From contig VDMD01000033.1 in the NCBI GenBank assembly GCA_007026445.1, positions 286,934 through 350,933 on the forward strand: DNA of 64,000 nt, read 5' to 3'. The first letter of the stretch is position 1; every line of letters starts with the position of its first letter. Both the position numbers and the translations under genes were made by a program. Source of the DNA: Schizophyllum amplum. Its lineage: Eukaryota; Basidiomycota; Agaricomycetes; Agaricales; Schizophyllaceae. Shown here piece after piece: positions 23,612 through 34,966 of this stretch. Below the pieces are notes generated by a model. The model was not told the DNA's origin. It worked only from the letters and a program-made list of their open reading frames with translations, and ran no database searches.

Positions 23612-24195
23612 CTTTCTCCGCACGACAGCGCAGCCCCACTTCCTGGTCCATATCAAGTATGCCTCGAAGAAAGACCGGAGATTGTGTGAAGGGAGTCGAA
23701 GCGAAATAACCGGGAACCGCCTGGGGTTCGCGCCCTGTCCGCCGCGCCTGTCTGTTGCCTGTCCGCGCGCGGCGGCGGCGCCGCGGCCCGATATCATGGA
23801 ATTGTCACGTCACGATTTGGCTCATCCTGGACATCAACGGAACCAGCCACGCCCACGCCGTAACCATGCGTCCGTGTGCAGATATTTCGCTTCGACTCCC
23901 TTCACACAATCTCCGGTCTTTCTTCGAGGCATAATATGGACCAGGAAGTAGAGCTGCGCTATCGTGCGGAGAAAGATGAGGTGGGTGTTCTCGAGTCCGG
24001 AGTCCTGTTATGCGGTCATGACGAAGATCCAGCCATTCCTACCGGAGACTCTCGCGCAATGGAAAACGCTTTGGACGATGAACCCGCGAGGAGTTAGTGC
24101 TGTCTATCTTGTCTGGCAACATCTCAGTGGTGTCTTTTTGAACCGAGGCTACGAGCTCTACGTACCCCGCAAAAATCATGCAACCGAGAAGTTCT
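23400..24195. repeat. Inverted repeat (palindrome) centred near 23.80 kb
   Basis: Arms read outward from 23708 (left) and 23883 (right), starting at GCGAAATA / TATTTCGC, around a unique 174-bp spacer (23709-23882). Over roughly the first 300 bp the arms are near identical apart from a few substitutions. They cover the 5' flank and exon 1 of both kinase-like genes. Similarity continues through the whole genes but drops clearly beyond exon 1. The spacer must hold the promoters of both genes. Confidence 0.88.
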
Positions 24196-25540
24196 TTCCA
24201 CAAGTATATCCATCCGGATACGTCGACAGCACGTTCGTTGAGAGCGCTGCGATTATGGGCAATGGATATTGCACGTTTGAGTCCCGCCGCTACGTTGAAG
24301 CATTCAATGTGAGAAGTGTCTTCTTCCTTGTCATGACCTTGCTCATTCTTCCTTGCTAGCCTCGCAGCGTCTTTTGGGCAGCGACGAACAAGTAAGGCTT
24401 CTGTCCGTCGCGGCCTCTTGTCGCTGACCCTTCTGACTCCAGGTCTGGCCATGAGTTCATTATCAAGGCGGTTTACGACGGTCGTGACGCAGCGGGACTT
24501 CGCCACCTTCGCATTCTCGCGTACCTTGCGCGCGACGATGTACAACTCGATCCCCGTAATCGCACTGTCCCCGTCGTGGAGCTCGTTGAGCACGAGCAGT
24601 ACACGTTTGCAGTCTTTCCTCGGTGGACCAAATATGTCGAGAGCGATATCAAGACACCCAGCACCGCGATAGAGTGCTGCGTGCAGCTGACCGAAGTGAG
24701 TCGTTGCGCGTATGGCACTACGTGCGCTTGTCGCTGATAGTTTGTCCTCAGGGCCTTGCATTCCTTCACGAGAACCGCATCGCACATCTCGTATGCACTC
24801 CGTATAACGAGCTACGCAAGACTGACTCTTTCGCAGAACATCTCTCCAGACAATGTTATGTTCAATTTCTTCGGCTATGCTATCCCGGGATACCGTCCCA
24901 TTGCAGAGCACTTACCTGTCAAGTACGGGTTCGTTGACTTCGGTGAAAGCGAGTTTTTGGACGGTTCGCGCGATGCATTTGCACCTCCTCGACCCACTTC
25001 CATTCGTCGAACCAGGGCCCCCGAAGTTAACTCTGGGCAACCCTTTGACCCCTTCGTCGCTGATGTATGGCAAATGGGCATGTTCATGTTGGTGCAGTTC
25101 TACGTGAGTCTCTGCGGGTGCTCTCCTTCTCTTGCTCATTAGATCGACAGGACTTGACGGGATTTACTCGTGAGTTCTTGCCCATTCTGCAAGCCATGCT
25201 TTGCCTGCCGGAGGATCGTATATCCATGGCAGACGCGCACCAAAGGCTCAAATCGTTGCGCGACGCCTGGCGCAACGATCGTGACCCTTACGTCCTTGAC
25301 CGACACTCGCGTCAAATCAACAAGTACACCGGGACGTACCTGAACGTCTATCGGGATTGTTCTGGTACGGTGACGCTGCCGGCGAACGATGAAGAGGCTT
25401 GTATGCTGCGCGACGACATGCGTCGATGTTGTTGGATCGATTCCGCCTACCATGCGGGCGCCTTTCGCTATGGGCACATGCTTCAGGTGGACGCTGACCG
25501 CGAGCCCAGCATTGGGTGGGTTCATGGAACCAATGCATAG
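23976..25540 (+). CDS. Kinase-like protein, right copy of an inverted pair (probable pseudokinase)
   Basis: The mirror paralogue of the gene at 22010-23611, starting MRWVFSSPESCYAVM at 23976. Over the first 70 residues only two positions differ from the left copy. Exon 2 (after donor GTGAGA and acceptor CTCCAG) has SGHEFIIKAVYDGRDAAGL with the beta-3 Lys. The catalytic loop reads GLAFLHENRIAHL/NISPDNVMFNF: the loop Asn is kept but the catalytic Asp is Asn. DFG is intact (YGFVDFGESEF). Then come PFDPFVADVWQMGMFMLVQFY and DLTGFTREFLPILQAMLCLP. The stop is at 25538-25540. The loss of the catalytic Asp suggests little or no phosphotransfer, while nucleotide binding may remain. The overlapping frame starting MDQEVELRYR at about 23937 is less likely to be coding. 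Confidence 0.8.
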
Positions 25541-26389
25541 ACCACTTGTCAGTAGTTGGCTGAGTTTACGAGCTATCATCTGCCTGTACAGCATGTTGTT
25601 GCGCGCTAGCTTCGAGTGGCCGGTCACGCGGCGCCTGACTAAGTAATTGTGCGGTACTCGCCTGCCAGCATTCGGGCCGTACGAGGATACCGCTACGCCT
25701 GACACTCGCCCGGAGAGGTCGGTGTGAGTATCTGGCGCAGCTGACAATGATATGTTCTAGCCTCAGAATGGGCCCACACGTAGTACGAACCTCGCGAGAG
25801 GGCGCGCTGCCGCTGGCACCTGGGCGGGTACAGTATGAGCTCGCCTATGATAGGCAATATAGAGCATACGTCCAAACATTACTATACAAAGTTTAAAAGC
25901 CCAACTCATCCTGCTTAGGGAGAAACGTGGACAAGAGCGGTAAGCCCCGGAATCCGGCTACGCGCTGCCTATACGTGCCCCTTGCCAAGCTTTCTGTGAC
26001 ATCTCACATCCCAGAACGAGCATCCCCATGCTTAAATTATGTAGGCCATGCCTATCAACACAGCGTGTATTTGAACTGTGGAGACGGTTCCGTTGAAATG
26101 TGTCCGTCCTCCGCTTCGCTAGGGGGTACGAGTTTTGCCGGGCAGACATTCTACCCCGCAGAGCGATCGCATTTCACGCCCTCCTGCCTTCAAAATATTC
26201 CAGGGCATATGTTCAGCGGTCTACTACCTACTCATAAATTTTATAGAGCCTGCGTGACAGTCGGCCTGCGTGTTCGGCGGTGCAAGAACTTCGTTTCGGA
26301 TGGGGGTCAGCGACAGTTCTGAGGTGAGCGACGGTATACAAATCGCAGCCTGCATGGACCTTACAATCTGGCAACAGGCTCTGATGATA
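25541..26389. other. Intergenic, no supported gene
   Basis: Convergent 3' flanks of the right kinase-like gene and the acyltransferase. The open frame 25927-26322 shows no known motif. Confidence 0.5.
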
Positions 26390-28058
26390 TCACAGCTTCC
26401 GCATGGCATCCAAAGCCCTCTCCATCGCTGACCACCGTGACCTCCGCATAGGCGCCTGCACCACATACCCGCCCTTGAACTCATTCACCGTGATGATGTG
26501 GTCCATCTGCAGCCGCGAAGGAGTCCAGCTCCAGAACGAGACCATCTCAACCCCAAAGTCGATCTTCGAAAATCGGCCAATGCACTGGTTTGACACCAGC
26601 CACGAGTCCGTGCCCTGCTGGCGGTTCAGGAGGGTTCCGGTGCGCTCTCGCCATTGCAACAGGGCTTGCACGGCCGGAGGTTGGCGGGCGGCGAGCAGCG
26701 CCCGCCGGCTCATGACGGCCACGAGGGATAACGGTGCGGCTCGAAGAGCGTCGATGGTGAGTGGTGGTAAGGCGAAGAGGTACTTGCAGTTGTGCGTGTA
26801 GTTGGAGAGGTCCGTGCCGCTGACTGTTGACAGGACCCCTCGCATGGAGGTGTAGGGAACCACAAGCAGTTCGTTTTGGCTGACTTCATCGCCGTGGGCG
26901 GCCTGCGTCCTTCTGAGTCAGTGCGACGCAATCTGCTGCTAGGCACGCACTGCGCACCTTCAGAAACCACGCAAGAAGCACGTCACCTGAGGACGCGTGC
27001 TCCTTGCCTCCAGACTCTCTCGCTAGCTCGGCATTCACGCGCGCGACGAGATCCTTCACTACCTTCTTCCCCAGATACACCGCGCGATGTTCAACCGCCT
27101 GCGTCGTCCACTCATACTCCACGCGCTGCATGAATTGCTGCAGACCATCCGGCTCCTTGGGCACCAGCACCCGCTTGAGATACATCAAGCTTACAGGTTC
27201 TTCCTCTAGCATTGCCGGATCTTCCTCCAACGCTCGCAACGCCTCCGCCACCGGATTACCTGACCCATACGTCGGCAGTTCCGGCTGCCCCGTCGAGTCC
27301 ACTGCCTCCCCCATCGGGTCCACCACCTCCCCTTTTGTTGCCCCTATCCCGTACATCGGCGGCACCGCCCACACCCGCCCATTCAGCTCCGCGTCGATCG
27401 CCGCCAGCACCTGCCCCAGGCCCACCGCGTCAAACAGCCCGTGCGCCACACTCACCCCGACGCAGGAATAGTCCGTGAAGTGCGTGATGTGTACGGAGAC
27501 GAGCGGTTGCCAGGCGCGCGCCGGCGCTGGCGCGTGTGCTGCACTATTCACCGGCTCGTCAGCGGCGCCGTCCGCCGGCACGTATACCGCAACATCCGAC
27601 AGAGCGTGCACAGTCCCCGGATCCCGGAAGTGCGCGATCGGCGGGCAATGCAGGATCGCCACGGACGCGTCCCCTACGTGTGCCACAGGCGTGCTTTGCG
27701 CAAGCGCTTCCGCGCGCCGCGAGACGGTAAACTTGTATGGAGGCGGGTTCGCGGACTCGCCAGGCAGCGGCCCCAGCGGGACGTCGATGTAGTAGTTCTG
27801 TGCTGCATCGTCCCACACGACCCGCCCGGCGAGCAGGCGCCACTTGTCGACCACGCGCGCAAGGGCGGCGCGGAGGGCGTCTTCGTCGAGGCCCGGTTGA
27901 AGGACGTAGCCGGTGGTGATGCCGCTGATGTCGGGCCCGTTGATGTCGAGGGGGCTGAGGGGGACGCGGAGCGAGCTGCTGAAGGAGGCGCTGGGGCTGA
28001 CGGAGGCACTGGGGCCGATGGAGGTGCTGAGGGGCACGTCCGACGCACCGGGGGCCAT
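26390..28058 (-). CDS. BAHD-type acyltransferase (transferase family)
   Basis: An acyl-CoA-dependent acyltransferase of the HxxxD fold; acceptor unknown, probably secondary metabolism or detoxification. Exon 1 is 26958-28058 (MAPGASDVPLSTS...) and exon 2 is 26390-26902, separated by a 55-nt intron (donor GTGCGC, acceptor ACGCAG); the product is 537 residues. The catalytic HxxxD is in VGVSVAHGLFDAVGLG, after HITHFTDYSC. The usual N-terminal block VLQPGLDEDALRAALARVVDKWRLLAGRV is present. The C-terminal structural motif normally written DFGWG appears as KIDFGVEMVSFW, a modest variation common in fungal members. No signal peptide. No biosynthetic core enzyme lies nearby, so a pathway cannot be suggested. 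Confidence 0.88.
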
Positions 28059-29652
28059 GGTGGGTGGTATCGTTGAGAGCCGGCCTCAGTCGTTGTCGTG
28101 GGTATTTATTAGAGCGCTCAGGTGAATAGGCACATCGCCGCCTCCGCGTATGAGGACCTGACGATGGATCATGGCTCCGGCGATGGACGGTAGTTCGACT
28201 GCATTGGTCCATGTGTGACGATCGTTAGTGGGAGGCCTCTGGAGGGGCGCTCATAGTGGGACATTATGCTGATCGCGCCTGCATGCATATACAAGTGCGT
28301 TCTGAAGAAGACGATGGCGAAAGTCAAGGACGGTTAGCGAGCGCGCTGTTCAAGTTGAAGTCGGGACGCGTTCCTGAGACTGTTCTGAGACAGGACATCC
28401 CCCATAAGGTATTGTCAATTGACGCGATAGCGGACACACGGACCGGCTGGCAATGATGGCAGGACGCGTCTGTGAGTTTGCCATTTGGATGGACAGTGAC
28501 ACTGGAGGACACTGGACATCAAGCAGAGACCTGGTCCGCGACCGACTCGAAAAATCGGGAAACAGACACAAGCGCAAGTCCAGACGGTGGACGCTGCGAT
28601 GAATAGTGAATTAGTATTCGGATGAGTTATCAAGGCAAACACTAAACGGCAGAGGAGTGAATGGAGCTCCGAGCAACATACCGGGCACGTAAGAGCACAG
28701 CCGGCCGTACGCGGGACGTATGAGATCGCTATACAAGCGGAGCGGGTATCGAGCGAGCGCCCGAGTCCAGAAACATGGGTGGCGCCGATGGAGCAGACAT
28801 GCTTTGAAGGTGCCATTTGGGTGCCATCGCCCTGCGCTCTGGTAGAAGAGACCCACATGTATATGATGACTGAGCTTCAATGTTCCGCAGTTGAACGGCC
28901 CTGCCTCTCGCGTACGATGACCGTTGAAAACAAGGAGCGGGAATAGCCGAAACACGTGTACTTATGCAGCGTGATCTCCGGAATCCGAACCGGTTGCCGA
29001 ACTTCCTTTCTTTCTGCCATCACGCAAGGCGAATAATTGACGCATCTCTCCGCTCTCTATGCGCGGAACACATTGTAGATCGTCTGCTCGCCCTATTTCT
29101 TTGACATTTCGAAGTCGCTTTGAACCGTACCGACGTGCCACGATGACCCGCAAGTCAGTGCGCGCGGATTATGAATGCAATTGTCTACTCCGCGCGAGGG
29201 GCCAACGACGTGCAATAGTCAAGCTGAACGAGCATCTGGGGTGACTGCTGGACTGAAGACTTGTTAACCTTTCGCATGCAATGTTCTCAAGGGGCAGCCG
29301 TTTTGTCTGTCTGGATTTCATCGTGCCTTCATTTTGGAACAACTTGTGCTTAAAGAGCGCCTTTACTGCGTTGCCCTGGATATACCGCTGCAAATCCTCT
29401 CGTAAACGTCCCTTCTACCGCCCCCGTACCACCGCTACTGCTGGAAGATCGGACGCGAAACGGGCGAGATGTTCCACCGGGAAGGTAGGTTTACCTCACC
29501 GCGGACAGGCTACGCGTCGCCAGGGAAGCTACCCGCCAAAGGCAAAGTGTCGTTATTTATGACGGTGCGAGCGGTTTGCGGTTGGTGAGCCACCATCCTT
29601 CTTTCCTGCTCCCGCTCGCTCCTTTGCCTCCCACCGTCGCTGCCCGCGCATC
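28059..29652. other. Intergenic, 1.6 kb without a supported gene
   Basis: Divergent upstream regions of the acyltransferase and the DUF6534 gene. Several short frames on both strands (for example 28256-28456 and 28415-28858) have no recognised motif and no consistent splice sites. I see no repeats of note. Confidence 0.5.
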
Positions 29653-31701
29653 ATGTCGGCCGTGCAACTCTCCCTCCGTGACACGTACGTGGACCTTGCC
29701 CAGCGTTTCGCAACATACGGAAACTATTTCTCACAGCATGGGCGCCGCCTACGTCGGGGTCATCGCATCTGGGATGTGCGTATTTTCTCTGCGGTAGACT
29801 ATTCGATATTGACGCAGCGAGCCCAGCCTTCATGGAGGCAAGCATCTCTCCGCTAGTGCAGGGACAAAAGCTCAGCCATCACAGTGTCCCTCATCCAGGC
29901 GTGGTACTACTTCACCCACCAGCGGGATCCCTGGCACACCATCATCCTCGTATGCCGGACCTCCTAACCGCGTCGATCCCCTGCTAAGATCGACCAGGTG
30001 TCGGCAGTGCTGCTCTTTGACACAGTGCACCAGGGCCTCATTTCGTACACCGGTACGTTACGATCTTTTGGTCCTGGACGATCCGGAATTGATGGAGCTC
30101 GCAGTCTACTACTATGTGATTGCGAACTACGGAAATGCAGTGACCATCGGCGAGCTAGTATGGTGCGCATATATGCTGTCACCTTTGTCGTAACATGGTG
30201 GTAAACGCGATTCTGCAGGAGCCTGTTGGTGGAAGTCTACTTCAATGCGTTCACCGGCCTTTTGGTGCAAAGGTGCGTTGTATTCAGGTACTTTCCTGCC
30301 AACCCTGATTTGTCTACAGTTTCCTGGCAATGAGGATATGGCGATGTAAGATCGCCCGGATGTCTGTCTAATACGTCGACTGAACACCTCCCAGTGAGCA
30401 ACAGGAACGTCTGGTTGACATCCGCCGTTGTGAGTACTATCTGCGTCTCCTTTATGGCCTCCCTTTCATATCTTTCTAGTGCACATTCATTCTCGCCGAG
30501 TTCGGTGAGCCCGACCCATGCTGCCATCATCGTGTCCTCACATTTCCGTTTTTTCTTCTCAGGGTGCTGTCTCGGTGAGCTTCACTCCCTTCATTCTTAC
30601 ACGGCATACTCAGAGAATGTACCCAGCGTTCGCCTCCCTCTCGTAAGTCGCTTGCTCCTCGCAAGGTCCCTGTAATGTTAAGCGCATCCGCTAACAACGA
30701 TCACTCATATAGCCTTCACCTAAAAACCTTTGTCGAGTTGGCCGAGCTTAGCGTATGATGATCTCTCCACATTGCACGCGAACAATGCCAATTGATTCGA
30801 CAGCCGCTCTCGATCTCGGTCAACGCGCTCGCCGCCGCAGGGGACGTATTGATCGCAGTCATCCTCTGTACGCTTCTGCATCGGTCGCGGACGGGGTTCC
30901 ATCGGTGGGCCTCATTCCCCTGCTGTTCTAAGTGGAGGCTAACCGACTACACAGGTCAGATACAATCATCAACAAGCTGGTCAGCCGGAGGAGCTCATAG
31001 GGCCCCATATAGGGTTCTGACGACTCCCACAGATCATCTTCGCCGTGAACACGGGTGTGCTCACGAGCTTGTGCGCTGTCGGCTCGCTCATCTCCGTACG
31101 TTACTCCCTCACTTTCCCTTCCACGTGCTTCTCCTTTTCGCGCCTCCCCCTCACATCTACGTCGCTGACCCGCAGTCCTAGATCACCGTTGCCGGTAACA
31201 CGTTCTGGTACATCGCCTTCTTCTTCTGCATGGGCCGACTCTACTCGAACTCGCTCCTCGCGACGCTCAACGCGCGCAAGATGATCCGCGGCTCTGCGGA
31301 TGGAGCGTTCAGCTCGGAGGACAACAACGTGTCGATCTTTGCCAAGGGGATGATGTCGATGGGGTCGAGGGTGAGTGGTCGGAGGCTTGAGGTGTCAGGA
31401 TGGTTTACTGATCATCGTATAGCACCGCCCGACGACGACCAATATCTCGATCAAGATTGACACGACGAAGGAGATTGACACGGATGTGGAGACCAACCTG
31501 ACGTTCGCGCAACCCGAGGATCTGACGCCGGTGAGTAGTATTGGTACATAACCCTTCGTCCCTGCCTGTTTTTGTTTGTCGTCGATGACTGACTGATCGC
31601 TGGCCTAGATATCCTATAAGGGTACCGGCTCGCCTACCTTCGGAGAACGCGGCACCAAAGAGGAAGGCAGCGAGGGGAGCAGCAGTCAGAGCATCGTCTA
31701 G
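29653..31701 (+). CDS. DUF6534-type multi-pass membrane protein, intron-dense
   Basis: A predicted 7-TM protein of an Agaricomycete-expanded family of unknown function. Exon pieces in order: MSAVQLSLRDT, MGAAYVGVIASG, IQAWYYFTHQRDPWHTIIL, VSAVLLFDTVHQGLISYT, VYYYVIANYGNAVTIGELVW, SLLVEVYFNAFTGLLVQS, FLAMRIWRLSNRNVWLTSAV, CTFILAEFG, RMYPAFASL, HLKTFVELAEL, PLSISVNALAAAGDVLIAV, SDTIINKL, IIFAVNTGVLTSLCAVGSLIS and ITVAGNTFWYIAFFFCMGRLYSNSLLATLNARK, then a hydrophilic tail to 31701. At least a dozen introns. All junctions I checked keep frame except around 30505-30615, where GT-AG sites leave one extra base; a 1-nt indel or unusual splicing there is possible. The family call rests on the DTVHQ, GRLYSNSLLATLNAR and FAVNTG motifs. 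Confidence 0.75.
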
Positions 31702-32242
31702 GGAGATCCCATGATCTGTGGGGGTGCCATGCAGCGACATTGACACCGTGTGCGCTGCCTGGCGGCGATTCCACCACTTCGCACCTTCCCTGCTACTACG
31801 TAACGTCAACCACCTACTGACTCGACGCCATATGCACTGCTCGCACGCCCCGCTTGTACGTCGTATATCTCACTAACCCTTAACACACCCCGTCCGCATT
31901 CTCTGCATACGGGCAGACCCAAAAATACGTTACTCATGCCGCTCATCTGCCTACCACTGCTCGCACTAACTTCTGCCCTGGCACGGTCCGCCTCAAGGCT
32001 CTGTCCTCGCACGCCCTTCCACGCCTACTAGGCGCCTATCCACTCGTTGTATATATCCAGTCGTGGCCTCTCTTGAAGGTCTTGGAAAAGAGGAGAAATC
32101 GCTGGTCACATGTAGTGCGCGACAAGAATTGCGGCGGAAACGTGCGCGTGAGAGGCCTTCGCCGTCTCGCTTCCCCAAGACATGATTCAAACTGTATGTA
32201 GCCTTGCTGAACCAAAAAAAAGAAGTCAACAACACTATATAG
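31702..32242. other. Intergenic between the DUF6534 gene and tRNA-Ile
   Basis: No supported gene. It holds the 3' flank of the DUF6534 gene and, at its right end, the Pol III terminator of the tRNA gene. Confidence 0.5.
32214..32221 (-). terminator. Pol III terminator of tRNA-Ile
   Basis: A run of eight T residues on the minus strand, about 21 nt beyond the 3' end of the tRNA gene. Confidence 0.75.
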
Positions 32243-32316
32243 TGGCCCGTACGGGGGTCGAACCCGCGACCTTGGCGTTATTAGCACCACGCTCTAACCA
32301 ACTGAGCTAACCGGCC
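32243..32316 (-). tRNA. tRNA-Ile, anticodon AAU
   Basis: On the minus strand the gene reads GGCCGGTTAGCTCAGTTGG at the 5' end, containing the A box, then an anticodon loop CTAATAA with anticodon AAT, and a T arm GGTTCGACCCCC containing the B box. It ends ACGGGCC with discriminator A, 74 nt, no intron. The 7-bp acceptor stem has one G-G mismatch at position 5. As I remember it, the mammalian tRNA-Ile(AAU) has the same mismatch and an almost identical sequence. It decodes AUU, AUC and AUA once A34 is modified to inosine. Confidence 0.95.
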
Positions 32317-32864
32317 GATAAAACGTGGTACGGGCGTTAAACTCCAACAGTAGCACATAGCACGTACACTCACGAGGAGACCCACTGCAAATACACCTCC
32401 ATTTCATGGCGATAGATTCAGTGATATACGTGCTATGTCGTGGTAAGGAATGTCATTGCCCAAGGTAAAAGACGAAGAAGTTTCAGGAAAAGGTTGCGAG
32501 AGCATGGTAAGTACTGTACAGTGTAATTACTAATAGGGGAAAGAGTAACATACTCACAGATACGCACGTCCCCAGGAGCCCATTCACAAGCAGTCTACGA
32601 ATGTGAGTCTGGACTGAGTTCAGCTTTGAAATTGAAGCTTTGGAGTTGTTTGGACTCGATCCCGGCAAAAGTCAACATTCTGAGTCACAAAGGCAGCTGA
32701 CTCGACCGCCGATGTTCGGGCCGATCATGCCACCAGGGTCCAGCATGCCACTGTGACTCTGAGTCTGGTCACCTCCCACTCCCATCATCCATAAATTACA
32801 GGTCGATTTCGTCCTTACCAGCTGCTGAACTCATTCCACGCGCTCTGCAGCCACCTCGCAAATA

Positions 32865-34286
32865 ATGTCTCCAACTCAAGCGACAGATCCTCTTCCAAAG
32901 ACCGAGTATCTTGCCAACCTCAGTGGCATGCAAAGCGACAATGGCTCCACCGCCCTGAAGAAGTCAGCTCAGCTCGAGGAGGAGGATAGCAGTGTTCAGG
33001 TCAAGGTATCTTCGTTAGACGCGGACGACGACGCTCCCCGCACCGCATGTGACCGAATTGCGTCTCAAATTGCAGTCAATCGATCAGTCACCGCCCCCTT
33101 GCACCGTCTCCCGCCAGAGCTCCTGGCAGAAATATTCCTCAATCTCCACAACTACCCCTACAGTACGAGCGAACTCAGCACACTCGATCGCAGCATCGCT
33201 CGAGTGTGTATTACCTGGCGCCAGGTCGCCCTCGGCACGCCCAGGCTATGGGCTTTCATCGTTGTGCAGCCCAAGACGATCAACGCAGAGGAATACCTTC
33301 GTCGATACCTTCCCCGGTCAAAGAGCTGCCCTCTATACATACTCTGCGATACCGCTGGCCAGCCAGGACTTCTGCCCTTGCTCAGTGAGCATGCGTCTCG
33401 ATGGCACACCCTCAGTCTCCGGACGTGCTGCGCCGATTCTCGCGCTATGACTCCCGTTGCCACTCCGCTTCTCCAATGCGCACGAGTGATCGTGAGCGAT
33501 ATGCTCGACGCGGAACATTCTGGGCTTCTCGGATTTCTGCGACATACTCCCAAGCTGCGAGACTTGGTCGTCAGAGGCTGCGGCATAGAGGCGGCTGCCA
33601 AGCTCACCGTGCCCGCGTCTCGTGTACTCGTGACACTTGATCTCGCTTTTCACAAGCCGTATTCGCTGGCGTCCATCTTGACATCCATCCAGCAATATAG
33701 CAAGACATTGAAGGAGCTCCGACTCAGCCTGGCTGGTGATGCTGTAGACGCATCGTCAGTGGGCAGAACAATCACGTTGCCCGCACTTAGATCTCTTTGC
33801 GTAGTTCGCAAGGGGCTTAGCGTGCTTCCTCGAATCTCCACCCCCAGTCTGTACATGCTATGTGTCGACACTCGCCCGGCGACCTTCCCATCGGTCTTCC
33901 TCGACTTCCTAGAACGCGCGTCTCTGAACATCTGCATGTTGGATCTGCTCTTCGACGGCCGAGTCTCCTCTGCAGTCGAGGCGGACACCGCAATGCTTCT
34001 ACGCTGTATGACCCGCATGAAGGGTTTGGAACAGATGCGAATCCGCCGCTGTCCAGCATTTGAAGCTTTTCTTACAGGCCTCGCATGGAAAGAAGATGCA
34101 CCGGTCATTCTTCCCAATCTAAAGATGGTGGCAATGTTGCAAGACAAAGATGCTCCGCAGTCGCCGAGCGTCTTCGAAGAGCTATGCCGCTCACGGCGGA
34201 TGTCGACGGCCTCCCGTGGACCGTATGTGATTGGTACGGTGGAGGGAATGAGATTAGAGACGGTTATGCGTGACCTGCGTCTGTAG
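32865..34286 (+). CDS. F-box protein (family B, tandem copy 1)
   Basis: A single-exon gene of 473 codons. The N-terminus MSPTQATDPLPKTEYLANLSG is followed by an acidic stretch, then the F-box-like motif LHRLPPELLAEIFLNLHNY and VCITWRQVALGTPRLWAFI, the standard opening of Agaricomycete F-box proteins. The remainder has leucine-rich alternation without exact LRR periodicity (LLGFLRHTPKLRDLVVRGC, LEQMRIRRCPAFEAFL). A probable SCF substrate adaptor with unknown target. The next gene at 34967-36415 is a close paralogue, and similarity extends into the 5' flank of both. It reads intact. Confidence 0.87.
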   Translation: MSPTQATDPLPKTEYLANLSGMQSDNGSTALKKSAQLEEEDSSVQVKVSSLDADDDAPRTACDRIASQIAVNRSVTAPLHRLPPELLAEIFLNLHNYPYSTSELSTLDRSIARVCITWRQVALGTPRLWAFIVVQPKTINAEEYLRRYLPRSKSCPLYILCDTAGQPGLLPLLSEHASRWHTLSLRTCCADSRAMTPVATPLLQCARVIVSDMLDAEHSGLLGFLRHTPKLRDLVVRGCGIEAAAKLTVPASRVLVTLDLAFHKPYSLASILTSIQQYSKTLKELRLSLAGDAVDASSVGRTITLPALRSLCVVRKGLSVLPRISTPSLYMLCVDTRPATFPSVFLDFLERASLNICMLDLLFDGRVSSAVEADTAMLLRCMTRMKGLEQMRIRRCPAFEAFLTGLAWKEDAPVILPNLKMVAMLQDKDAPQSPSVFEELCRSRRMSTASRGPYVIGTVEGMRLETVMRDLRL

Positions 34287-34966
34287 TAAAGGCTTGTTTA
34301 TTATGTCGGGACGGCAGTCAGCTGGGATACTTAATTTGACGATGTGTGACATCGACATGACCTGAGTGTTCCTTAACGTCCTTTCCTGCTTCTGTGCAGT
34401 TGTGCTCACATACTAGCATCGCAAGTAATTATTCCCTTTCTTCGCGACCGACTTTCCTGCCGGTGCGGTCTGCGTCACCTGTGCGACCAATTCCCTTCGC
34501 CTTCATCGCATGCATTGGCAGATCAATGGGACTGGTAGCATATATCAGGTAAGAAGACGAAGTTGAAGTTTAAGTCAAGGTCGCGAGAGCATCGAGTGAT
34601 CAGTTGAAACATGGCGATAGGGGGGAAGAGGTATATAGTATAATACATACACATGATAGGTAGCACGTCCCCACGAGCCCATCTACAAGCAATCGACGAA
34701 TGTGATTCTCGACTAATTTACCGGAGAGTTCAGCTTTGAATTTGAAGCTTTGAAGTTGGTTGAACTCGATCCCGACAGAATGCAACATTTTGCATCACGT
34801 GAAAGGCAGCTGACTCGATCGCCGATGTTCGGGCCACACGATCAATGGCCGCGCATGCATGCCACTTCTAAGTTCTTGTTTCCTCCCGCTCCCACCATCC
34901 ATAAATCACAGGTAGGTTTCGTCCTGCTGAATCTCTTCCACGCGCTCCGCGGCCTCCTCGTAATCA
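34287..34966. other. Intergenic spacer of the F-box tandem duplication
   Basis: The part from about 34560 to 34966 resembles 32470-32864 upstream of the first copy. Shared blocks include GCACGTCCCCA-GAGCCCAT, CACAAGCA-TC-ACGAATGTGA and the AACTCGATCCCG segment. The promoter was therefore duplicated together with the gene. Confidence 0.75.
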
